From positions 1-26,920 of the forward strand of contig JBFWLP010000040.1 of the NCBI GenBank assembly GCA_050252075.1: a stretch of DNA of 26,920 nt, read 5' to 3'. Numbering within the stretch: position 1 is the stretch's first letter; each line of letters begins with the position of its first letter. Below the pieces are notes generated by a model. That model searched no databases. It was not told the DNA's origin and was given only the letters and a program-made list of their open reading frames with translations. This DNA comes from JAAYGT01 sp050252075 (GTDB taxonomy: Bacteria; Pseudomonadota; Gammaproteobacteria; Burkholderiales; Burkholderiaceae_B). Both the position numbers and the translations under genes were made by a program. Positions 1-7,267 of the stretch are shown piece by piece.

Positions 1-83
1 GGATGTGGTCCTACAATAACGAGCGCCCAAATATGGCATTGGGCGGTATCACCCCAAAACAGCGGCTGACCATGGCCGCATAG
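1..83 (+). CDS. IS3-family transposase OrfB, C-terminal fragment
   Basis: Reading from position 3, the frame gives MWSYNNERPNMALGGITPKQ and a few more residues to a TAG at 81-83. The pattern W-x-YN-x-x-RP-x-x-x-LGG-x-TP is the usual C-terminal signature of IS3-family OrfB (rve/DDE integrase fold), the catalytic part of the fused OrfAB transposase. Only the tail is present because the gene starts left of the window. The catalytic DDE residues therefore cannot be checked, and it cannot be said whether the element is active. Confidence 0.75.
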   Translation, partial: MWSYNNERPNMALGGITPKQRLTMAA

Positions 84-126
84 CATTGCTACTTCTGAGC
101 ACCGTTAAAAATGGGGGGATTACCGG
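1..126 (+). mobile_element. Right end of an IS3-family insertion sequence
   Basis: The window opens inside an insertion sequence. The last 26 sense codons of an IS3-type OrfB transposase end at position 83. About 40 nt of non-coding sequence follow, including TTAAAAATGGGGGGATTACC (105-124), which looks like the terminal inverted repeat. The exact boundary is an inference: no second inverted repeat or target duplication can be seen because the rest of the element lies outside the window. The element sits inside the 3' part of a minus-strand gene, whose reading frame continues into the IS and stops at 49. Confidence 0.7.
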
Positions 127-750
127 GGCAACCGATTCCACACGGGTAAGGGCTTCCACCACGTTGCCATTGGTGAGCGCCTGGGTGAAGCCGGGGTCGC
201 TGCTGAAGTTGGACAAGACCACGCCGTTACCCAGGTCGCGCCCTTCGTTCACGCCGTATTCCATCAGGTGGCTGAACACGTTCACAATGCCGCTGGCGGC
301 GGCTTCGGCGATGTCGGGGTTGGCGTTAATGTACTGGCCCAGGTTAATGGCCGGGTTAATTGCCCGCGGTTCGCTTTGCCCGAACAGCGCAAAGTGCTGG
401 GCGGCCGACGAAATAATGCCCTGCTCAATGGCGGCGGCCACGTCGGGGTTTTGCTGCAGGTAGAACGCTTCGTTAAACAGCGGCGTGGGCGAGCGCCCTT
501 CGGCGCCGCCGAACAGTTCAAAGTGGTCCCACGCCGTAATCAGGCCCTGGGCCACGGCTTCGGCCACATCGGGGTTGTTGCGCAAATATTCTTGCGCGTC
601 GAACACGGGCGAAGCCGAACGGCCGTCGGCGCGGCCGTACAGCTGAAAATGCTCGAAGGCGTTGAACGGGGCGCCGGCCTGAATAGCGGCGGCCACATCG
701 GGGTTTTGCTGCAAGTACCAGTTGGCGTTGAAGGATAAGGGTGTGGTCAT
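49..750 (-). CDS. NPDVAxA-repeat protein (RTX/type I secretion-associated style), 3' end replaced by IS
   Basis: The protein consists of four clear tandem units of 42-43 residues and one degenerate unit. Each unit follows F-x-x-x-x-YL-x-x-NPDVA-x-A ... HF-x-x-(Y/F)G-x-x-EGR. Such units are recalled from the N-terminal parts of large calcium-binding/RTX-type or S-layer-like secreted proteins of Proteobacteria. There is no N-terminal signal peptide, which would fit C-terminal-signal (type I) secretion. The ATG at 750 is preferred because GGAG (763-760) lies 9 nt upstream; an in-frame ATG at 765 overlaps that Shine-Dalgarno. The native frame is lost near 126, and the last ~25 codons are read from the IS to a stop at 49, so any C-terminal domain and export signal are gone. 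Exact function unknown; probably a non-functional remnant. Confidence 0.65.
   Translation of the reverse strand: MTTPLSFNANWYLQQNPDVAAAIQAGAPFNAFEHFQLYGRADGRSASPVFDAQEYLRNNPDVAEAVAQGLITAWDHFELFGGAEGRSPTPLFNEAFYLQQNPDVAAAIEQGIISSAAQHFALFGQSEPRAINPAINLGQYINANPDIAEAAASGIVNVFSHLMEYGVNEGRDLGNGVVLSNFSSDPGFTQALTNGNVVEALTRVESVAPVIPPFLTVLRSSNAMRPWSAAVLG
128..750 (-). repeat. Tandem 42-43-codon repeats within the truncated gene
   Basis: The protein units are also visible as DNA repeats. The segment for YLQQNPDVAAA occurs in near-identical form around 452-472 and 692-718, and a variant with GGGGTTGTTGCGCAAATATTC lies near 571-591. The period is about 126-129 bp. Similarity at DNA level suggests fairly recent duplication or ongoing homogenisation of units 1 and 3, with unit 4 (about 285-380) more diverged. 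Confidence 0.6.
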
Positions 751-765
751 AAACGAAGTCTCCAT

Positions 766-1189
766 AAAAACGAATTGGCGGTGCCACCGGTAAAGCAGTT
801 CAACCGCACCACTTTACAAATGTAACTGCACATTACATTTGTAATTCACAACACTATATATTCCATAACAAACCGGCGCAAACGGTTTATTTTTTCATTA
901 ATTGTTCACTGCTATTTTTCACTTATTTCATTGTTTTTATTATGTATTTATCTAAGAATGGGTGTTTTTGTTATTTCTTGTATAATCAAAATAAATGGTA
1001 GTACCAGTTTGTATTGACGTTACATATTTATGATTGTTTGTATCAATTTAAGGATATTTGGCGGTGGCCACGGTAGCTGCGGTGAACTGTTCGCGCGTTC
1101 TGGCGCCGTATGCTTTCCCTTTACGTTAACTGCGGCTACTATGGAGCGCAGTAATTACCCTGTTTAACTGTTCAAGGAAGGAAAGCAGC
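766..1189. other. AT-rich gene-free interval between divergent genes
   Basis: These 424 nt contain no plausible gene. The stretch from about 815 to 1060 is strikingly AT-rich against the GC-rich surroundings. It should hold the promoters of both the minus-strand repeat protein and the plus-strand nitroreductase. Visible signals are the paired palindromes at 814-844 and an isolated TATAAT at 981-986 with no good -35 at the right distance. A small inverted repeat, ACTGCG (1129-1134) with CGCAGT (1147-1152), lies just upstream of the nitroreductase. No confident promoter can be assigned. Confidence 0.6.
814..844. promoter_or_regulatory. Two TTACA-NN-TGTAA palindromes forming a perfect 12-bp inverted repeat
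   Basis: TTACAAATGTAA (814-825) and TTACATTTGTAA (833-844) are exact reverse complements separated by 7 nt. Each is also an imperfect dyad, TTACA-NN-TGTAA. Their starts are 19 bp apart, about two helical turns, as expected for cooperative binding of two regulator dimers. They lie 64-94 nt upstream of the repeat-protein start codon at 750. Alternatively the pair could form a 12-bp RNA hairpin in a leader. The regulator is unknown. Confidence 0.45.
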
Positions 1190-1924
1190 ATGACGGTGAA
1201 TGTAAGCCCCCTGCACGCCCAGCCCGGCGTTAACGACCAGCCGGAACCGGCCACCGGGAATCCGGTGCTCGATGCCATTTACAGCCGGCGCAGTGTGCGC
1301 GGTTTTTTACCCACGCCGGTACCCCGCGATGTGGTGAACCAGATCATTCAGGCGGCTGGGCAGGCACCCAGCGGCAACAATGTGCAGCCCTGGCATGTAC
1401 ACGTAATTACGGGAAACACCCTGGCAACGCTGGCCAAAGAATTGCACCAGGCGCATGACACCGGCGTGGAAAACACGCGCGAGTACGAGTATTACCCCAC
1501 GGTATGGCGCACGCCCTACAAAGAGCGGCGGCGCGAGAACGGCTGGGGTTTGTACGGCACCTTGGGTATTGGCAAAGGCGATGCCGAAAAAATGAAGGCC
1601 CAGCACGGGCGCAATTTTTTGTTTTTCGATGCGCCGGTGGTGCTTATGTTCACGATCGACCGCGATCTGCAGCAAGGCAGCTGGCTGGATTACGGCATGT
1701 TCCTGCAAACCATCATGATTGCGGCGCGCAGTTTCGGCCTGCACACCTGCCCGCAGGCGGCGGTGTCGAATTACCCCGCCATTGTGAAGCGCCACATTGG
1801 TGTGGGCGACGACCAGGTGCTTATTTGCTGTGTATCTATGGGGTATGAAGACCCGAACGAGCCGGCCAATGCGTTCCGGGCTACCCGCCTGCCGCTTGAC
1901 CAGTTCGTGCAGTACCACGAGTAA
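1190..1924 (+). CDS. Nitroreductase-family FMN oxidoreductase
   Basis: This 244-aa protein belongs to the nitroreductase fold, whose members use FMN and NAD(P)H to reduce nitro, quinone or related substrates. The FMN-phosphate-binding signature S-RRSVRGF is at residues 32-39. It is followed by APSGNNVQPWH in the region that packs on the flavin, and by a C-terminal GYEDPNEPAN segment. The length and N-terminal layout resemble nitrobenzoate/nitrophenol-type nitroreductases, but the substrate cannot be told from sequence. The start is well supported by AAGGAAGGA about 8 nt before the ATG. It is convergent with pxpA and the two genes overlap by 44 nt at their 3' ends. A probable cytoplasmic enzyme with no obvious pathway partner nearby. 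Confidence 0.85.
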   Translation: MTVNVSPLHAQPGVNDQPEPATGNPVLDAIYSRRSVRGFLPTPVPRDVVNQIIQAAGQAPSGNNVQPWHVHVITGNTLATLAKELHQAHDTGVENTREYEYYPTVWRTPYKERRRENGWGLYGTLGIGKGDAEKMKAQHGRNFLFFDAPVVLMFTIDRDLQQGSWLDYGMFLQTIMIAARSFGLHTCPQAAVSNYPAIVKRHIGVGDDQVLICCVSMGYEDPNEPANAFRATRLPLDQFVQYHE

Positions 1925-2687
1925 CCGGCGGGCAGGCCACCTGTACGCCGGCTTCGTTCAGGGCCAGGCGTATGGCCTTGGCGAACACCACGGCGTCGGG
2001 TTGGTCGCCGTGCAGGCACAGGGTATCGGCCTGCACGTTTATGTCGCCGCCCTGCAGGGTGGCGACTTTGCCGTGGGTAACCATGCGCAGTACCTGGCGT
2101 ATGGCGTCGGCCGGGTTGTGCAGCATGGCGCCCGGTATAGTGCGCGGGGTAAGCGTGCCGTCGGCCTGGTAGCTGCGGTCGCCGAATACTTCCTGGGCCA
2201 CCGCCAGCCCCTGGGCGTGCCCGGCGGCCACCAGTTCGCTGCCGGCCAGGCCGTAAAACACCAGGGAATTATCCACATGGGCCACGGCCCGGGCAATGGC
2301 CTGGGCCAGCTCAGGCGACTTGGCTGCCATGTTGTACAGGGCCCCGTGGGCTTTTACATGGTGCAGGCGCGCGCCCTGGCTGGCCGCCACGGCGGCCAAA
2401 GCCCCTACTTGCACCACGACCATGTCGTAGGCTTCCTGGGGGCTGATGGCCATGGCGCGCCGGCCAAACCCGGCCAGGTCGGGCAGGCCCGGATGGGCGC
2501 CAATGGCCACGCCGTGTTCCAGGGCCGCCGCCACCGTGCGGCGCATGGTGGCTGGGTCGCCGGCATGAAAGCCACAGGCAATGTTGGCCGAACTGACGTA
2601 TGGCAAAATGGCCGTGTCGTGGCCCATGTGCCATGCCCCGAAGCTTTCGCCCATATCGCAGTTCAGGTCGATGCGCAGCGTGGTCAT
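1881..2687 (-). CDS. pxpA: 5-oxoprolinase subunit A (LamB/YcsF family)
   Basis: This 268-aa protein carries the family signatures LNCDMGESFG (residues 8-17), NIACGFHAGDP and GAHPGLPDLAGFGRR. PxpA works with PxpB and PxpC to hydrolyse 5-oxoproline (pyroglutamate) to glutamate with ATP. Neither partner is encoded in this window, so they must be elsewhere or absent. The start at 2687 has GGAG about 6 nt upstream and lies only 14 nt after the rpoD stop, which makes co-transcription with rpoD likely. The C-terminal end (about 15 residues, Gly/Ala/Thr-rich) runs beyond the typical family core. The last 44 nt overlap the convergent nitroreductase. Confidence 0.88.
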   Translation of the reverse strand: MTTLRIDLNCDMGESFGAWHMGHDTAILPYVSSANIACGFHAGDPATMRRTVAAALEHGVAIGAHPGLPDLAGFGRRAMAISPQEAYDMVVVQVGALAAVAASQGARLHHVKAHGALYNMAAKSPELAQAIARAVAHVDNSLVFYGLAGSELVAAGHAQGLAVAQEVFGDRSYQADGTLTPRTIPGAMLHNPADAIRQVLRMVTHGKVATLQGGDINVQADTLCLHGDQPDAVVFAKAIRLALNEAGVQVACPPVTRGTARTGQAAGG

Positions 2688-2701
2688 GGCGGGCTCCGGG
2701 C

Positions 2702-4861
2702 TTATTCGCCTTCCAGGAAGCTTTTGAGCTTGTCGGCCCGGCTGGGGTGACGCAGCTTGCGCAAGGCCTTGGCTTCTATTTGGCGAATGCGTTCACGGGT
2801 AACGTCGAACTGCTTGCCCACTTCTTCCAGGGTTTGGTCGGTGCTCATTTCAATGCCGAAACGCATGCGCAGCACCTTGGCTTCGCGCGGAGTAAGCGAG
2901 TCGAGCACTTCTTTGACCACATCGCGCATAGACCCGTGCAGCGCCCATTCCGACGGCGACAGGGTGCCGGTGTCTTCGATGAAGTCGCCCAGGTGCGAAT
3001 CGTCGTCGTCGCCAATGGGGGTTTCCATGGAAATGGGTTCCTTGGCGATCTTCAGGATCTTGCGCACCTTGTCTTCGGGCATGTCCATCTTTTGGGCCAG
3101 GGTGGCCGGATCGGGCTCGGCGCCGGTTTCCTGCAAAATTTGCCGGTTGATGCGGTTCATTTTGTTGATGGTTTCGATCATGTGCACCGGAATGCGGATG
3201 GTGCGGGCCTGATCGGCGATAGACCGGGTAATGGCCTGGCGTATCCACCAGGTGGCGTAGGTAGAGAACTTGTACCCGCGACGGTACTCGAACTTGTCGA
3301 CCGCCTTCATCAGGCCGATGTTGCCTTCCTGGATAAGGTCAAGGAACTGCAGGCCGCGATTGGTGTATTTTTTGGCAATGGAAATGACCAGGCGCAGGTT
3401 GGCTTCGGTCATTTCGCGCTTGGCCTTGCGGGCCTTGGCTTCGCCGGTGGCCATGCGCTTGTTGACGTCTTTCAGGTCTTTCAGCGGCAGCACCACGGCC
3501 TTTTGCAGGTCGATGAGTTTTTGCTGTATTTCGTGCACGGCCGGTACGTGGCGCTCAAGCGTTTCGGAATAGCCGTGGCCGGCCGCCACTTCGTCGAGCA
3601 CCCAGTTCAGGTTGGTTTCGTTGCCGGGGAACGCCTTGATGAAATAGGCGCGCGGCATGCCGGCGCGATCAACGCAGGTGTGCAAAATGGCCCGCTCGTG
3701 CTTGCGCACCTCGGCCACTTGTTCGCGCAGGGTGTCGGCCAGCTTTTCCACCATTTTGGCGGTAAAGCGCACGCCCATCAGTTCGTTCAGAATGGCTTCC
3801 TGGGCCTCGCTGTAGGCGGGCGACTGGTAGCCGTGCGTTTCGAAGGCCACGCGCATTTTCTCGAACCATACCGATACGGTTTCGAATTTCTTCAGGGCGT
3901 TGGTGCGCAGGTATTCGAGCTGCTTGCTGCTCATGCCGCCGGCGGGGCCGTCCTCGTCGTCTTCGGCGGTAACGCCGGCACCGGCGTATTCTTCGCCTTC
4001 CTGGTCGATCAGGCCGTCGACCACTTCGTCGATCTGGGCCACGCCGTCGCGCACGCGCTGCACGTGCTGCAGAATTTCGTTCACGGTGGTGGGGCAGGCG
4101 GCAATGGCCATGACCATGTGTTTCAGGCCGTCTTCGATGCGCTTGGCGATTTCAATTTCGCCTTCCCGGGTAAGCAGCTCGACCGAGCCCATTTCGCGCA
4201 TGTACATGCGCACGGGGTCGGTGGTGCGGCCGAAATCGGAATCCACGGTGGTGAGCGCGGCCTCGGCTTCGTCTTCAACGTCGTCGTCGCTGGAGGCCAC
4301 CGGCGCATTGTCGCTCATGAGCAGGGTTTCGGCATCGGGCGCCTGGTCGTAGACCGCAATGCCCATGTCGCTGAACGTGCTGATAATGCCGTCGATGGCT
4401 TCGACATCGACCAGGTCGTCGGGCAGGTGGTCGTTGATTTCGCCGTAGGTAAGGTAGCCGCGGTCTTTGCCCAGCTTGATCAGCACTTTCAGGCGGTTGC
4501 GGCGCGCTTCCTGCTCTTCGGGCGTGAGCTGGTTGCGAGCGGGGAAATCTTTTTCGCCCTTGGCCCGCTTGCCGCCGCGCTTGGGCAGCGGCTTCAGTTC
4601 GGGAATGACCTCGCCGGTGTCGACGTCGTCGTCGGTGAAATCGACCGTGTCGTTGTTGGCGTTCTTGGCCGGACGGCCGGGGCGGCGGCCCGACGGCACC
4701 TTGGCTGCGGCTTTCTTGGCTGCCGTTTTGCGCGGCGCTTTGGCCTCGCCCGTGGCCTTGGCCTCGACCGTTGCTTTGGCGGCCTTGGCGGTTTTCGTTG
4801 CCTTCTTCGCCGCTTTCACGGTGTCTTCAGCTGCGGGGGTTTTACCGGTGGATTCTGTCAT
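2702..4861 (-). CDS. rpoD: RNA polymerase primary sigma factor (sigma-70)
   Basis: This 719-aa housekeeping sigma factor directs core RNA polymerase to -35/-10 promoters. Region 1.1 spans about residues 112-180 and region 1.2 begins at TTDPVRMYMREMGSVELLTR (213-232). A large acidic non-conserved region follows. Region 2 contains NLRLVISIAKKYTNRGLQF and YKFSTYATWWIRQAITR. Region 4.2 ends in VTRERIRQIEAKALRKLRHP. The first ~70 residues are a Lys/Ala/Thr-rich tail resembling bacterial histone-H1-like proteins, with an AT-hook-like GRRPGRPAK at 58-66. It is third in rpsU-dnaG-rpoD and separated from dnaG by 261 nt, room for its own promoter. Confidence 0.97.
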   Translation of the reverse strand: MTESTGKTPAAEDTVKAAKKATKTAKAAKATVEAKATGEAKAPRKTAAKKAAAKVPSGRRPGRPAKNANNDTVDFTDDDVDTGEVIPELKPLPKRGGKRAKGEKDFPARNQLTPEEQEARRNRLKVLIKLGKDRGYLTYGEINDHLPDDLVDVEAIDGIISTFSDMGIAVYDQAPDAETLLMSDNAPVASSDDDVEDEAEAALTTVDSDFGRTTDPVRMYMREMGSVELLTREGEIEIAKRIEDGLKHMVMAIAACPTTVNEILQHVQRVRDGVAQIDEVVDGLIDQEGEEYAGAGVTAEDDEDGPAGGMSSKQLEYLRTNALKKFETVSVWFEKMRVAFETHGYQSPAYSEAQEAILNELMGVRFTAKMVEKLADTLREQVAEVRKHERAILHTCVDRAGMPRAYFIKAFPGNETNLNWVLDEVAAGHGYSETLERHVPAVHEIQQKLIDLQKAVVLPLKDLKDVNKRMATGEAKARKAKREMTEANLRLVISIAKKYTNRGLQFLDLIQEGNIGLMKAVDKFEYRRGYKFSTYATWWIRQAITRSIADQARTIRIPVHMIETINKMNRINRQILQETGAEPDPATLAQKMDMPEDKVRKILKIAKEPISMETPIGDDDDSHLGDFIEDTGTLSPSEWALHGSMRDVVKEVLDSLTPREAKVLRMRFGIEMSTDQTLEEVGKQFDVTRERIRQIEAKALRKLRHPSRADKLKSFLEGE

Positions 4862-5090
4862 AGTCGCTTCCGTAGGCGCAAAACAAGGCGGTAACTGGCT
4901 GCCGGCCCCTGCCCTGCCACCGACTGCCTGCCCGATAACCCGAATGAATGAAATCCCCGGCGATCACAATGCGCTTTCGGGGCCTGGGGGGTTAACGGCG
5001 CGGCAGCCCGTAACAGGGCAAGAAACCAGCGCTAAATTCGTCAGTTACACAAACCTTTCATTTTACCGTAGTTTGTAGTAGTTAGGGCGA

Positions 5091-5118
5091 TGGCGCGAAG
5101 CCGTGAAGGGGCCGCGCC
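5091..5118 (-). other. Stem-loop just after dnaG, candidate RNA processing or attenuation site
   Basis: Four nucleotides after the dnaG stop, the minus-strand transcript can fold GGCGCG-GCC ... GGC-TT-CGCGCC (5118-5113 with 5096-5091, inner 5112-5110 with 5101-5099). There is no U-tract, so it is not a classical terminator. In E. coli the dnaG-rpoD junction is a known mRNA processing point that lowers dnaG relative to rpoD expression. A similar role here is inference. The rest of the 261-nt gap shows only weak promoter candidates, such as TAAAAT on the minus strand near 5060. Confidence 0.4.
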
Positions 5119-5122
5119 GTTA

Positions 5123-7219
5123 CTAGGGTTGGGGCGAGGCCATACGGCTTAGCAGCGCCATGCGCCGTGTCAGTTCGTGATACCGTTGCCGGGCCTGATC
5201 GGTGGACAACCCGCCGGCCACCAGGGCCGACTGCTCGGCCTTGATGGCGTCGAGCTCGATGCGGCGCAAGGCATCGTTCCATTCCGCGCCGGGGTTGGGC
5301 AGTTCTTCCTGGCCCACCAGTTCGGCGCTGAGCGATTGCAGCACCTGCTGCAGTTCCGACCCCGGCTCGGCCGCCTGCAAGATGGCCCCGGTATGCTGCG
5401 CGCCGCTGGTGTGAACCAGGGTGATCAATTCGCGTACCAGTACCAAATGGGGGCCGTGGTGCAAAATTTCAAGCTGCTGGTCGCCCAGGCCCGACACCAG
5501 GGCCGGATGCCCCAGCACCAGGCGCAGCAAGCGTTTGGCCATGGGCGTAACCGCCCGCGTGGGCCGGGGGTTGGCCGGCGCGCGGGTGGCCGGTCGCCGG
5601 CGCGGCGATGACGCCTGCCCGCCGAACGGCTGCGCGGCGCCCCGAAACGGCGGCGTGGCGGCGCGAGCCGGCGGCGCCGGGTGGCTTGGCGGCGCCCAAT
5701 CGTCCCAATCGGGCGGCCCCGCATCGGCGGAAACCCAGCCCGGCACCCCGTCGGGGTCAGAGTAACCATTGGGGTCAGAGTAAAACTCGGGAGCATCGGA
5801 TACCGCGGGATCGAACGGCGCCGATGACGGCGCGGGGTGTGATGCCTGCGGCGCCTGCCCCGAATAGGCGGTGCGCGGCGGCGGGGTGCCATAGGCGGCA
5901 GACGGCGGCGGCACCGGCGCGGGCACCTGGGCCAGGCGGTCGGCCAGCTCTTCGGGCGTGAGCAGCACACGGGTGGCAAATTCGCGCTCGATTTGCACGC
6001 GCAAGGTGGTTTCGGGCAACTGGGCCAGCAAGGGCGCGGCTTCGTGCACGCAGGCCGCCCTGCCCTCGGCTTCGTTCATGGCGTGGCGCGACGCCAGCTC
6101 GTCGAGCAGAAACCGCGACAGGGGCTGGGCTTCGGCCACGGTGGCGCGAAAGGCCTGGGCGCCGAACTCGCGAATGTAGGAATCGGGGTCGTGCTTGTGC
6201 GGCAGGAACAGAAACCGCATGGCAATGTCGTCGCGCACCAGCGGCAGGCAGGTAACCAGCGCTTTCCAGGCGGCGCGCCGGCCGGCGGCATCGCCGTCGA
6301 AACTGAAGATGATTTTGTTGGCGGCCCGAATGAGTTTCTGAATGTGATGCGGCGTGGTGGCGGTGCCCAGGGTGGCCACGGCATTGGCCAGCCCGTGCTG
6401 CGCCAGGCCCACGACGTCCATATAGCCTTCCACCACCAGCACAAAGCCTTCGGTGCGAATGCCGGCGCGGTTTTCCCACAGGCCGTACAGTTCGTGGCCT
6501 TTGGAAAACAGCGGGGTTTCGGGGGAATTCAGGTACTTGGGCTCGCCCTTGCCGATAATGCGCCCGCCAAAGCCAATGAGCTTGCCGCGCGTGTTCCGTA
6601 TGGGGAACATGATGCGTTCGCGGAAACGGTCGTAGCGGCGGCCGTCTTCGGCTTCAATAACCAGCCCCGACTCAACCAGCAAGGGGTCGTTGTAGTTGGG
6701 GAAGACGGTGGCCAGGCCGCGCCGGTCGTTGCCCGACCAGCCCAGCCCGAAACGGGCGGCGGTTTCACCGGTAAGGCCGCGGTCCTTCAGGTAACGCACG
6801 GCGGCGGGCGAGGCTTTCAGTTGCTTCAGGTAATAGGCCTGGGCGGTATCCAGCGCCTGCTGGTGCTGATTGACCTCTTCCTTGCGCTGCTTGTCTTGCA
6901 CGCGCTGGCGCGGCGTGCGTATTTCTTCGGGCACGGTAAGCCCCGCGCCGGCCGCCAGCGAGCGCACCGCTTCGGGGAACGACGCCCCGGTGTGTTCCAT
7001 AAGGAAGGTAATGGCGGTGCCATGCGCACCGCAGCCGAAGCAGTGGTAAAACTGCTTGGTGGGGCTGACGGTAAACGATGGACTTTTTTCGTTGTGGAAA
7101 GGGCAAAGGCCTAATAGATTGGCCCCGCCTTTACGCAACGTAACATAGCGCCCGACGATATCGGCAACGTCGACCCGGGCGAGTAATTCCTGAATGAAGG
7201 ATTCAGGTATTAATGACAT
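5123..7219 (-). CDS. dnaG: DNA primase
   Basis: DnaG synthesises RNA primers at the replication fork on recruitment by DnaB helicase. The zinc-ribbon has the CHC2 ligands C39, H42, C60 and C63. The TOPRIM catalytic core shows VVEGYMDVVGLAQHG (acidic EGYMD) and FSFDGDAAGRRAAWKA (DGDAAG). A C-terminal helicase-binding region ends the protein. At 698 aa it is over 100 residues longer than E. coli DnaG (581). The extra length is a Pro/Ala/Ser-rich linker at about residues 430-565, which includes a duplicated YSDPxG hexapeptide. It follows rpsU by 48 nt. The start at 7219 fits the family N-terminus, but only a weak AGGGC-type ribosome site precedes it. Confidence 0.97.
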   Translation of the reverse strand: MSLIPESFIQELLARVDVADIVGRYVTLRKGGANLLGLCPFHNEKSPSFTVSPTKQFYHCFGCGAHGTAITFLMEHTGASFPEAVRSLAAGAGLTVPEEIRTPRQRVQDKQRKEEVNQHQQALDTAQAYYLKQLKASPAAVRYLKDRGLTGETAARFGLGWSGNDRRGLATVFPNYNDPLLVESGLVIEAEDGRRYDRFRERIMFPIRNTRGKLIGFGGRIIGKGEPKYLNSPETPLFSKGHELYGLWENRAGIRTEGFVLVVEGYMDVVGLAQHGLANAVATLGTATTPHHIQKLIRAANKIIFSFDGDAAGRRAAWKALVTCLPLVRDDIAMRFLFLPHKHDPDSYIREFGAQAFRATVAEAQPLSRFLLDELASRHAMNEAEGRAACVHEAAPLLAQLPETTLRVQIEREFATRVLLTPEELADRLAQVPAPVPPPSAAYGTPPPRTAYSGQAPQASHPAPSSAPFDPAVSDAPEFYSDPNGYSDPDGVPGWVSADAGPPDWDDWAPPSHPAPPARAATPPFRGAAQPFGGQASSPRRRPATRAPANPRPTRAVTPMAKRLLRLVLGHPALVSGLGDQQLEILHHGPHLVLVRELITLVHTSGAQHTGAILQAAEPGSELQQVLQSLSAELVGQEELPNPGAEWNDALRRIELDAIKAEQSALVAGGLSTDQARQRYHELTRRMALLSRMASPQP
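5751..5783. repeat. 18-bp direct repeat (GGGGTCAGAGTAA core) inside dnaG
   Basis: TCGGGGTCAGAGTAA (5751-5765) and TTGGGGTCAGAGTAA (5769-5783) are offset by 18 bp. On the coding strand they give YSDPNG-YSDPDG in the disordered linker. The period is a multiple of three, so the frame is kept. From memory, the core resembles short dispersed repeats seen near REP-associated transposases in some proteobacteria; this needs a genome-wide count. Confidence 0.5.
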
Positions 7220-7267
7220 AGCCCTGCCCTACTGAAAGGTGCCGGGGTGGGGCTTGCCACGCGCTGT

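Noticed and set aside
49..128. C-terminal residues of the repeat protein (VIPPFLTVLRSSN and onward) as native sequence
   Set aside because: They are encoded by the IS end and the antisense of the transposase tail, not by the original gene.
981..986. TATAAT as a promoter -10 for the nitroreductase
   Set aside because: No -35-like hexamer lies 16-18 nt upstream, and perfect -10 matches are expected by chance in such AT-rich DNA.
2600..4894. Very long plus-strand open frame (764 codons) opposite rpoD
   Set aside because: It is antisense to a clearly conserved rpoD and reads as His/Gly/Val/Phe-rich low-information sequence, an artefact of the high GC third-position bias. Similar long plus-strand frames opposite dnaG, purA, hisZ, der, bamB, hisS and ispG were rejected for the same reason.
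5082..5282. Small minus-strand frame at the dnaG 3' end
   Set aside because: It is a shifted frame of dnaG with no start signal and no recognisable domain.
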